From NCBI GenBank assembly GCA_021850985.1, contig JAJZJX010000010.1:1-56178 (forward strand): a DNA stretch of 56,178 nucleotides. The letters are read 5' to 3'. Made by a program: the position numbers and the translations under genes. Source of the stretch: a bacterium (GTDB taxonomy: Bacteria; SZUA-79; Acidulodesulfobacterales; Acidulodesulfobacteraceae). Below are positions 41,718 to 48,845 of the stretch, in pieces. The stretch's first letter is position 1; each line of letters starts with the position of its first letter. The notes below the pieces were generated by a model that saw only the letters and a list, made by a program, of their open reading frames with translations, searched no databases and was not told where the DNA came from.

Positions 41718-43046
41718 TTAAAAACTTCTCACTACCATAAAGTTTATTGTATTTTGCGTGCTTTTTCCGTCTCCGAAAACATCGTGGTTGGTTATCTGGT
41801 TTTCTAATTCCACTCTGAACTGAGTATTCTTAAAAATATTCCCTTCAGGCCTGAAACCCAGAGTAAGCGTCGAATCGAAATAATTAAACGCTTCTCCCGG
41901 GACGCTCACCGATTCCCACATTCCGTTCGGATCCCATACCCTGACTTCTCTAATCGTTTGTGAAAATCTACCTATTTTCGTCAAATCGTAATGATGAATA
42001 TAAAAAGCAAGTCCTGAAAAATGGGATTTACCGTAAGTAGAATTTGACGTTTTTATAAGCGCGGTATTAGGCGATACGGCATTGTTGATGTTTATATTGC
42101 TGTTTTCAATTATAGAATTATTAATTCCTCCGTTAATCCCCATTTCATAATCTAATACAAAATCTAAACAATGTAAAGTTTTATATTCCGCATCGATATA
42201 ATTATAAAAATATTTATTTAAATTATCGGGAATTATGTTGTTATCGTAAATAAGAAAATTTTCGGCGCCGTAAACTATTCCTTCATGAAAATTAATTATT
42301 TTTAAAGGCTTGTATGAAACATAAAATTCATAAGTAGGATAACTGTTTATCGGCTCCATAGACTGATAAACATATGATATTTGAAAAAATGTTTTTAGTT
42401 TCTTCGGAATTATCGGATAACTTAGCGCTATTCCCGTGAGCGATCCAGGTTCTACGGAGTCGATAATCGAATATGTGTTTTCCCAGTTTTTTGACAAATT
42501 ATGAGATTCAAAGCCTATTGGTGAATTATGCATGCCTATATCAACTTTGAGACCGTTTCCTATTGGTATGCCGAAAGATAAGTAAAGATTTCTAAAACCG
42601 TAAAGAGGTCTTTTATATGCAGGTTCCAAGTAATAAGAAAGATTGCCAATATATGATTCGGGATGCTGTATGCTTTCACCGGTATCCAGCGTTAAATTAA
42701 AACCTATTCCAAACTTATTCCTTCCCTTTGAGAATGGATTTTTAGATAAAGTAATATCTAATTCATTCACGGTAAAACCGTCAGCCTTAAAATCGTCGTT
42801 ATAATTTCCGTTGTAATTTCCATGAGGATATTGGGAATCTGCAACAGGATGCGCAAAATTATAAGTATAAGATGTTGCAAACACTCCGGAAAGGTTAATT
42901 CGGCATAAAAAATTATTTTCTTTGCACGTTTTATGAGCGTAAGCTTTTTTAGGCATATTTAATAACGCTATAATCATAAAAGATATATAAGCAAAAAAAA
43001 CAATCAAAAATTTCAATCTTAAAAAATAAGTCCTTTTCTTTTGCAT
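41718..43046 (-). CDS. Outer-membrane beta-barrel porin (BBP2/OmpL-like)
   Basis: A 442-residue exported protein. A hydrophobic signal segment (about 10-35, ending AYAHK) is followed by many alternating amphipathic strands and a C-terminal phenylalanine (VVRSF), the usual barrel signal. Segments such as GFTVNELDITLSKNP, YLSFGIPIGNGLKVDIGMHN and PIGFESHNLSKNW match the putative beta-barrel porin-2 family. A strong Shine-Dalgarno sequence (GGGAGGGAT) precedes the ATG. It sits upstream of modA on the same strand, and two ModE-like inverted repeats precede it, so it may be a channel for molybdate or tungstate. Substrate is inference. Confidence 0.78.
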   Translation of the reverse strand: MQKKRTYFLRLKFLIVFFAYISFMIIALLNMPKKAYAHKTCKENNFLCRINLSGVFATSYTYNFAHPVADSQYPHGNYNGNYNDDFKADGFTVNELDITLSKNPFSKGRNKFGIGFNLTLDTGESIQHPESYIGNLSYYLEPAYKRPLYGFRNLYLSFGIPIGNGLKVDIGMHNSPIGFESHNLSKNWENTYSIIDSVEPGSLTGIALSYPIIPKKLKTFFQISYVYQSMEPINSYPTYEFYVSYKPLKIINFHEGIVYGAENFLIYDNNIIPDNLNKYFYNYIDAEYKTLHCLDFVLDYEMGINGGINNSIIENSNININNAVSPNTALIKTSNSTYGKSHFSGLAFYIHHYDLTKIGRFSQTIREVRVWDPNGMWESVSVPGEAFNYFDSTLTLGFRPEGNIFKNTQFRVELENQITNHDVFGDGKSTQNTINFMVVRSF

Positions 43047-43106
43047 AGCACGATCCCTCCCTCTGTTTCAATTTATTTTAGTTTTATTTATATATAATGT
43101 TTTTTT

Positions 43107-43130
43107 CGCTATATCTTAATTGATATAATG
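43107..43130. promoter_or_regulatory. ModE-like operator upstream of porin-modA, proximal site
   Basis: CGCTATAT, 8 bp (CTTAATTG), then ATATAATG: each half has 7 of 8 matches to the CGTTATAT/ATATAACG pair. It lies about 60-85 bp before the porin start codon. Confidence 0.65.
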
Positions 43131-43198
43131 ATAAATAAAAAAATAATTTTTTTATAAATCTGTGAAAATTATTTTTATGATTATAATATGTAAAAAAT

Positions 43199-43222
43199 TG
43201 TTAGGTCTATTATGATATAACG
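43199..43222. promoter_or_regulatory. ModE-like operator upstream of porin-modA, distal site
   Basis: TGTTAGGT, 8 bp, then a perfect ATATAACG half-site. The left half has 5 of 8 matches. It is weaker than the proximal site, 92 bp from it. Confidence 0.45.
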
Positions 43223-43265
43223 AAAAATAAAAGTCAAGTAAAAAAATAAGAAATAGGCTATTAAC

Positions 43266-43302
43266 CGGAAAATGGCTTGCGTAAAATTAATCTGACACCT
43301 TT
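43266..43302. repeat. Inverted-repeat element family B, partial copy at xseA 3' end
   Basis: Shares about 36 bp with the element at 50995-51083, including ATGGCTTGCG and AATTAATCTGACACCTTTTCC-type sequence (one arm). It contains the xseA stop codon and its last five sense codons. Confidence 0.75.
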
Positions 43303-44657
43303 TCCGCAGCAGATATGACTTTTGTTTTCAATCTTCCGTCGCTTAAAAGCAGTATTAAATTTTCGTTTACTTTAACTTGGGATACAGAAGAAACCACGGA
43401 ATTTTGCTCGTTAAAGGTAATAGAATATCCTCTTTTTAAAACATTATAAGGACTTAACGAGTTTAATGCTTTTTTTTCGCTGCTTATTATATTCCTATAG
43501 TTTAAAATTCTTGAGAGAGCGGATTTTTCGAGTTTTTCCGATAATCCGTTTATATGAAGCCTGCGTTCTTTAAGAATATTTGACGGATTCTTAAGAAAAA
43601 GCCTTGTTCTTAGGTGCGAAATATTAATATTTAATAAATTAATTTTCCCTGCGACTAATTCAAGCATATTTTCTACAAGGTCGTTAATACGTATTTTTTT
43701 GTTTTCGATCATTCTTTGCGGAGAAACTTTTTCAATATTTTGAATTAAATGAGAAATTGAGTTTTTCTTGTTTAAGATAATTTTATAGACTGCGGATTGC
43801 AAACGGGCATTTAAAGACTCTACCTGCCTTATAAGCTCCGACTTTACGGGAACCGATATCTCGGCGGCATTCGACGGTGTGGAAGCGCGCCTGTCGGCGA
43901 CGAAATCGGCTATAGTAAAATCGGTTTCGTGCCCTACGGCGCTGATAACCGGAATTTTAGAGTTATAAATCGCCCTTGCGGTAATTTCTTCGTTGAATGC
44001 CCATAAGTCCTCTATGCTGCCGCCTCCTCTTCCGACGATTATTACGTCTATTTTTCTTCCGCGTTCGCTATATTTATTTAATAGTTCGATAGCGCCGGCT
44101 ATTTCTGTGGCGGCGTTTAATCCTTGTACGGAGGCGTTTGCAAAAATTATGGAAACGTTTTCAAATCTCGCCTTAATAATTTTTACCATATCGTGAAGGA
44201 CGGCGCCGCTCCTTGAAGTAACTATACCTATTCTTTCCGGTAAAAACGGTATAGTTTTTTTTCTCGATTCGTCAAAAAGTCCTTCTTTTTTCAATTTTTC
44301 TTTTAAACGCTCGAACATTACATAAAGTTCGCCGTAACCGAAAGGTTCTATTTCAGAAACTATAAAACTGTACTCGCCTCTTGGTTCATAAAGGTTTAAC
44401 CTGCCATAAACCGTTACCGACATACCTTCTTTTAATTCGCATCTTATTTTGCGGATATCGCTTTTAAATATTATGCATTTTAATTTGGCGAATTCGTCTT
44501 TTATATCAAAATAATAACCGGACGAATAATTAGTTTTTAAACCCGAGATCTCTCCTTTAACCCTTATATTGTAAAAATTATCTTCGAGCGTCGCCTTTAT
44601 CAGCCGGGAAAGTTCGGAAACCGTAAAAACCAATTGGTCTATTTGTATGTCTTCCAT
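43287..44657 (-). CDS. xseA: Exodeoxyribonuclease VII large subunit
   Basis: Large subunit of the single-strand-specific exonuclease. The protein of about 456 residues has an N-terminal OB fold (FTVSELSRLIKATLEDNFYN, GRLNLYEPRGEYSFIV), then a catalytic domain with LPERIGIVTSRSGAVLHDM, VGRGGGSIEDLWAFNEE and ISAVGHETDFTIADFVADRRASTPSNAAE. A long helical C-terminus follows. The frame reaches a TTG at 44666, but the ATG at 44657 is preferred. The last residues (EKVSD and stop) are encoded by a dispersed repeat. The small subunit gene xseB is not adjacent. Confidence 0.95.
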   Translation of the reverse strand: MEDIQIDQLVFTVSELSRLIKATLEDNFYNIRVKGEISGLKTNYSSGYYFDIKDEFAKLKCIIFKSDIRKIRCELKEGMSVTVYGRLNLYEPRGEYSFIVSEIEPFGYGELYVMFERLKEKLKKEGLFDESRKKTIPFLPERIGIVTSRSGAVLHDMVKIIKARFENVSIIFANASVQGLNAATEIAGAIELLNKYSERGRKIDVIIVGRGGGSIEDLWAFNEEITARAIYNSKIPVISAVGHETDFTIADFVADRRASTPSNAAEISVPVKSELIRQVESLNARLQSAVYKIILNKKNSISHLIQNIEKVSPQRMIENKKIRINDLVENMLELVAGKINLLNINISHLRTRLFLKNPSNILKERRLHINGLSEKLEKSALSRILNYRNIISSEKKALNSLSPYNVLKRGYSITFNEQNSVVSSVSQVKVNENLILLLSDGRLKTKVISAAEKVSD

Positions 44658-44674
44658 ATTTTCCAATTTGTGAT

Positions 44675-44699
44675 GGTGACAGAATTGAATTCTTACACC
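44675..44699. repeat. Palindromic repeat family A, copy between MFS gene and xseA
   Basis: GGTGACAGAATTGAATTCTT then ACACC: one arm slightly diverged. It fills most of the 57-bp gap between xseA (start) and the MFS exporter gene (stop). Confidence 0.75.
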
Positions 44700-44714
44700 A
44701 TATCATTTAATATT

Positions 44715-46262
44715 TTACTTATTATTATACCTTTTATTTTTAATAAAAAAAGCTACTATTGCTCCGCCTAATGTTATGTATCCGAGTATAGCAAATGAAT
44801 CTCCGTATGAGGCTACGGAAGCAAGCATTTGAACTATTTCGTCAAAAAAACCTTGCGCAGGGCTGGGGTAAATAGTGCCTGACCTAAAATAACCGGAAGC
44901 TTTTGAAGCTAAATCTCCGTTGATAAAATGCATTACGCTGCTATAGGCGCTTGAATTGTATTTTATATCTCTTGCATACTGATTTAAATGATAGGTCTGC
45001 CTGACGACTAATTCATTGCCTATATACGCAATTCCAAACGATGCTCCTACCTGCAGGGAAACAGGTATTAATCCCGATGCTTCAGGTATAAGCTCTTTTT
45101 TTACTGAATTTAAAGCGGCGCTCATTACAGGAGCATTCAAAAGTCCAATCCCGACGCCTCTTATGAGCTGATTGATAACTATGTCGTAAACGCTTGTATT
45201 TAATGAAAGGTTGTCAAACAGAAACATAGAATAAGCAACAATTAATAATCCTGCGAATAAAGGATATCTCGGCCCTATCCTGTCGGATATTTTTCCCGAA
45301 AAAGGCGATACCAATGCTACGGCAATTGCCGTCGGAGCCATAAGAATACCTGCATGCATTGCATTATAGTTCATAACGTTTTCTATGAAAAGCGGCAAAA
45401 GAAACATAGCTCCGAAAATTCCTACCGCCCTGACCATATTGACTATAAATGCAATAACGAAATTATAATTTTTAAAAATATCCAAATTAAGAAGAGGGGT
45501 TTCGACGAATAGTTCGGTTACTATAAAAAACACGCACGAAAAACCGCTTATTACTTCCGACTGAATTATTATAGGAGCGTGCCAACCGAGCGTCTGCCCT
45601 TCGTTAAGAGCGTACAATAGTGAAGCCATTGACAATGACATAAATAAAAAACCTAGAAAATCAAATTTTTTAATATATTTTTTTACCGGTATATCGTGAG
45701 TAAGAATAGTTATTGCGCCCAAAACCGAAATAATTCCGATAGGCACGTTAACGTAAAATATCCATCTCCAATCGACGTAATCTACGAGATATCCTCCCAA
45801 AGCAGGACCGACCGCCGGAGCAAGCATTGCCCCGATAGACCATATTCCCATAGCTTCGCCTCTTTCGTCCGGAGGAAAAACTTCCGCAAGCAGAGTTAGT
45901 CCTGTCGGCGTTAGCCCCGCACCGCCTATAGCCTGGATTACCCTAAAAATAACGAGATAGCTGAAAGAGGGCGACAAACCGCATAATGCAGAACCTATTA
46001 CAAAAACAATTATGGATATAATAAACGGATATTTTATGCCCCACCTTCTTCTTACATACGCCATCGGAAGAATTACTATCGAATAGGCTATCGTATAAGC
46101 TATCATGACCCATTCGGCGTCGGTAACGTTGATGCCGAAATGCGACATCATTTTTGGAATTCCGACCGTTACGATATTAACGTCGAGTATAGCCATAAAC
46201 GAAGATACGACGACAAGGGCAAGAACTATCCATTTATAGCTTTTGTGGGATTTTTCTACCAT
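44715..46262 (-). CDS. MFS drug-efflux transporter, DHA2 (EmrB/QacA) family
   Basis: A 515-residue inner-membrane protein with about 14 predicted helices. Family features: AILDVNIVTVGIPKMMSHFG in helix 1 (DHA2 motif D1), RRRWGIKYPFI (motif A position), RVIQAIGGAGLTPTGLTLLAE (motif B) and the antiporter motif C in LAPAVGPALGGYLVD. It is 12 bp downstream of a TetR-family gene, which probably represses both. A membrane-fusion partner (EmrA) is not in the window. Substrates cannot be predicted. Confidence 0.92.
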   Translation of the reverse strand: MVEKSHKSYKWIVLALVVVSSFMAILDVNIVTVGIPKMMSHFGINVTDAEWVMIAYTIAYSIVILPMAYVRRRWGIKYPFIISIIVFVIGSALCGLSPSFSYLVIFRVIQAIGGAGLTPTGLTLLAEVFPPDERGEAMGIWSIGAMLAPAVGPALGGYLVDYVDWRWIFYVNVPIGIISVLGAITILTHDIPVKKYIKKFDFLGFLFMSLSMASLLYALNEGQTLGWHAPIIIQSEVISGFSCVFFIVTELFVETPLLNLDIFKNYNFVIAFIVNMVRAVGIFGAMFLLPLFIENVMNYNAMHAGILMAPTAIAVALVSPFSGKISDRIGPRYPLFAGLLIVAYSMFLFDNLSLNTSVYDIVINQLIRGVGIGLLNAPVMSAALNSVKKELIPEASGLIPVSLQVGASFGIAYIGNELVVRQTYHLNQYARDIKYNSSAYSSVMHFINGDLASKASGYFRSGTIYPSPAQGFFDEIVQMLASVASYGDSFAILGYITLGGAIVAFFIKNKRYNNK

Positions 46263-46274
46263 AGTTATTGCAAA

Positions 46275-46880
46275 TTATTTTACGGAAATACCGCGCATAA
46301 ATAAATTCAATATTTCTTCGGTATCTTTTTCAATCATTTCTGAAGTTAAATCAAACATTCCGTTAAGAAAATTATATATAGCGCCGGTTTTTATCAAAGC
46401 GACAAGCATATAGGCGGTTTTTGAATTATTAATATCTTTTCTGAATTCTCCGGACTCAATGCCGGATTTAATAATATCGGCGATATAGTCGGTATATCTT
46501 TTTCGTCTCAAATTATAAGATTCTTTTGACTTTTTTTTCAAAAAAACTACGTTTACTTCGTCTAAAAAAATCGTTTTAAAAAAATACCTGTTTTCGTAAA
46601 TATGCCTTATATTCTCGTTAATTAAAGATTGCAGCTTATTAAACGCGCCGTTTTCATTGCCGACTCTTATTTTTATTCTTTCAAACATTTTTTCAAATCC
46701 TGAAGACAAAACTTTTTCCAGCAGGTCGTCTTTGTCTTTGAAATACAGATAAACCGTCCCTTTAGCGATACCCGCTTTTTGGGCTACTTTGTCCATAGTC
46801 AATGCAGAAAAACCTATTTCTTCTATAAGTTTTCTGGATGAAGCTAAAATTAATTCGTATTTATCCTGAATTTCACTCAT
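46275..46880 (-). CDS. TetR-family transcriptional regulator
   Basis: A 201-residue DNA-binding repressor. The N-terminal helix-turn-helix is FSALTMDKVAQKAGIAKGTV followed by YLYFKDKDDLLEKVL, the standard TetR signature. The C-terminal ligand-binding part is helical with no recognised ligand class. It is first in a two-gene transcript with the MFS exporter gene. Its promoter carries a perfect palindrome between the -35 and -10 elements, so autorepression is likely. The ATG at 46880 starts about 6 bp after the -10 element, suggesting a leaderless mRNA. Confidence 0.92.
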   Translation of the reverse strand: MSEIQDKYELILASSRKLIEEIGFSALTMDKVAQKAGIAKGTVYLYFKDKDDLLEKVLSSGFEKMFERIKIRVGNENGAFNKLQSLINENIRHIYENRYFFKTIFLDEVNVVFLKKKSKESYNLRRKRYTDYIADIIKSGIESGEFRKDINNSKTAYMLVALIKTGAIYNFLNGMFDLTSEMIEKDTEEILNLFMRGISVK

Positions 46881-46886
46881 ATATAT

Positions 46887-46915
46887 ATTATAATGACTTA
46901 ATAGTCATATTTCAA
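46887..46915 (-). promoter_or_regulatory. Promoter and TetR operator of the tetR-MFS operon
   Basis: On the minus strand TTGAAA (46915-46910) and TATAAT (46892-46887) are 17 bp apart. Positions 46893-46908 within the spacer are a perfect palindrome ATGACT-ATTA-AGTCAT, a common TetR-type operator form. Repressor binding there would block RNA polymerase directly. Confidence 0.8.
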
Positions 46916-46937
46916 TAAAAAAATATATCTTAATATT

Positions 46938-46965
46938 ACGTGGATAGAATTAAATTCTGTCCCGT
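46938..46965. repeat. Palindromic repeat family A, copy upstream of tetR
   Basis: GGATAGAATTAAATTCTGTC with ACGT and CCGT flanks, a diverged family A copy in the gap between tetR and the DUF2301-like gene. Confidence 0.65.
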
Positions 46966-46991
46966 ATCACTGTCCAAGTCATAAATTAATC

Positions 46992-47552
46992 TTAATTCTG
47001 ACAAAATTGCATTAAAGGCTGTTTTAATTTTTTAATCAGAAAAGAAAACGACATGACGGCAATTATAGCATAAACGGCCGAAAAAATAAAATGCACCGCT
47101 ACGTTATTTTGTGCGTTTAGTCCGTAAATCAAAAGATTAGAGAATACGATTAACGGAAAAGACCACATTAAAATCCAGCCTTCCAAAAAATGGAAACAGT
47201 GGGCTTCTTTTCCGTAAAGTCCGGCGAGTCCGGCAAGCACGAGCCCTGCCGATATAACTAATATCTCCGGATTTTTAACGAAAATATATATAATTCCGGT
47301 TATAATACCCAAAATTACGCAGGACAGTATAAATATTTTTATTTCTTTTTTCCACACTAAAAGAAATAATGAAGATATTAAAGAGCCTGCATAAAACATA
47401 AAAAAAGCTATATAAAAAAATATAATGCCGCTTGAAACGTTATTGAGAAAAATGTAAGAAAAAACGAATAACGCGGTTCCGAGAAAACCTATAACGTAAC
47501 CCGACCTGTATATTATGTCGTATAATTTTGGATAATAAACTTCAGTTTCCAT
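46992..47552 (-). CDS. Integral membrane protein, DUF2301-like
   Basis: A protein of about 186 residues with six to seven predicted membrane helices and no soluble domain. The segment GLYGKEAHCFHFLEGWILMW is reminiscent of DUF2301 membrane proteins, which have no established function. The frame extends to a TTG at 47573, next to a family A palindrome, but the ATG at 47552 is preceded by GGAAGTG and is the better start. The gene lies 52 bp after the M16 peptidase gene in the same direction. Any functional link to it is unknown. Confidence 0.65.
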   Translation of the reverse strand: METEVYYPKLYDIIYRSGYVIGFLGTALFVFSYIFLNNVSSGIIFFYIAFFMFYAGSLISSLFLLVWKKEIKIFILSCVILGIITGIIYIFVKNPEILVISAGLVLAGLAGLYGKEAHCFHFLEGWILMWSFPLIVFSNLLIYGLNAQNNVAVHFIFSAVYAIIAVMSFSFLIKKLKQPLMQFCQN

Positions 47553-47574
47553 ATATTCACTTCCGTTTTGCAAT

Positions 47575-47599
47575 GGTGACAGAATTGAATTCTGTTACC
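47575..47599. repeat. Palindromic repeat family A, copy before DUF2301-like gene
   Basis: GGTGACAGAATTGAATTCTG then TTACC: almost perfect, in the gap between the M16 peptidase gene and the DUF2301-like gene. Confidence 0.8.
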
Positions 47600-47603
47600 G
47601 TAT

Positions 47604-48845
47604 CTATTTTATTTTACCGAGTACCGAAATATTTCTGCCTGCTTTGTTTAAAAATAAGCGGTCGGCTGCCTTTTTTACGGCGTGCCTGTCAACTTTTTCT
47701 ATGTCTTTAAGAACTTGCGTTTTCGGTATATATTTACCTTCATAAATCTCATTGATTGCATTGCGGTTCATTATTTGGCTTGTGGACTCCATTCCTAAAA
47801 GAAAACCGTCGTATATGTGTTTTTTTGCGTTAGATATTTCGTCGTCGCTTATATTTCCTGAAACTATTTCGTCTATAATTTCAAATATTAATTTTTTGGA
47901 TAACGCAAATTTTTTCGGAGAAACGCCTGCATAAATATAAAAAAATCCGTCGAATTTATGAAAAACGGAATTAGAATAGATAGAATACGCAAGACCTTTG
48001 TTCTCCCTTACTTCCTGAAACAGCCTTGAACTTACGGAGCCTCCGAGAATTGCATTAAGAACTTCAACCGAAAAAAAATCTTTATCCAATCTGCTTACTC
48101 CTTCTAATCCTATTAAAAAATGGGTCTGCTCCAGATCTTTTTCGTGAATAAAATCGCCGAAGAATTTATCGGTAACTAATTTTTTATCAGTTTTTAAGGC
48201 ATCGAATTTTGATTTTACTTTGTTCATGTAACGGTTAACTGAATCCGCAATTTCATCGTGGTCTAAATTTCCTGCCGCCGAGATTACGACATTTTGAGGG
48301 CTGTAACGCGATGAATAATAATCCAGTATTTTTTTTCTGTTAAAGCCGCTTATAGTATCCTCCGTTCCAAGTATCGGCAAAGCATAAGAGGAATTACCGT
48401 ATAAATTTTTATGGAAAAGCTCCATGGAATAATCTGAGGGATCGTCTTGAACGCCGGATATCTCCTGCAATATTACGCCTTTTTCTTTTTCTATTTCGTC
48501 TTCCGGAAATAACGAGTTAAACATTAAATCCGTAAGAAGATTTAATGCGTTGTCGTAGTTTTTATATAAAACTTTGGTATATATGCAGGTTAGTTCGTTT
48601 CCGGTAAAAGCGTTTAATGCCCCGCCCATCAGGTCTATTTCCCTGTTTATATCTTTATACGACCTGTTTACTGTTCCTTTAAAAAAAAGATGTTCTATGA
48701 AGTGGGATATTCCGTTAAGTTTCGCCGGTTCGTAAACCGAACCGGTTTTAACCCACAATCCTATGCTTACGGAATTGAAATAAGATTTTTTTTCGGTTAT
48801 TAAAGTAATCCCTGATTCTAAAACTTCTTTTTTAAAGCTTTTCAT
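47604..48845 (-). CDS. M16-family zinc peptidase
   Basis: A 413-residue protein of the pitrilysin/processing-peptidase group. The inverted zinc motif HxxEH is in ISHFIEHLFFKGT (about residues 45-57), with the downstream glutamate likely in EIDLMGGALNAFTGNELTCIY. The C-terminal half has LLGGSVSSRLFQEVRENKGLAYSIYS (residues shown in two parts of the family motif). Bacterial relatives are usually encoded next to pnp. The start overlaps the pnp stop by 4 bp, so the two are translationally coupled. No signal peptide is visible, so it is probably cytoplasmic. Confidence 0.93.
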   Translation of the reverse strand: MKSFKKEVLESGITLITEKKSYFNSVSIGLWVKTGSVYEPAKLNGISHFIEHLFFKGTVNRSYKDINREIDLMGGALNAFTGNELTCIYTKVLYKNYDNALNLLTDLMFNSLFPEDEIEKEKGVILQEISGVQDDPSDYSMELFHKNLYGNSSYALPILGTEDTISGFNRKKILDYYSSRYSPQNVVISAAGNLDHDEIADSVNRYMNKVKSKFDALKTDKKLVTDKFFGDFIHEKDLEQTHFLIGLEGVSRLDKDFFSVEVLNAILGGSVSSRLFQEVRENKGLAYSIYSNSVFHKFDGFFYIYAGVSPKKFALSKKLIFEIIDEIVSGNISDDEISNAKKHIYDGFLLGMESTSQIMNRNAINEIYEGKYIPKTQVLKDIEKVDRHAVKKAADRLFLNKAGRNISVLGKIK

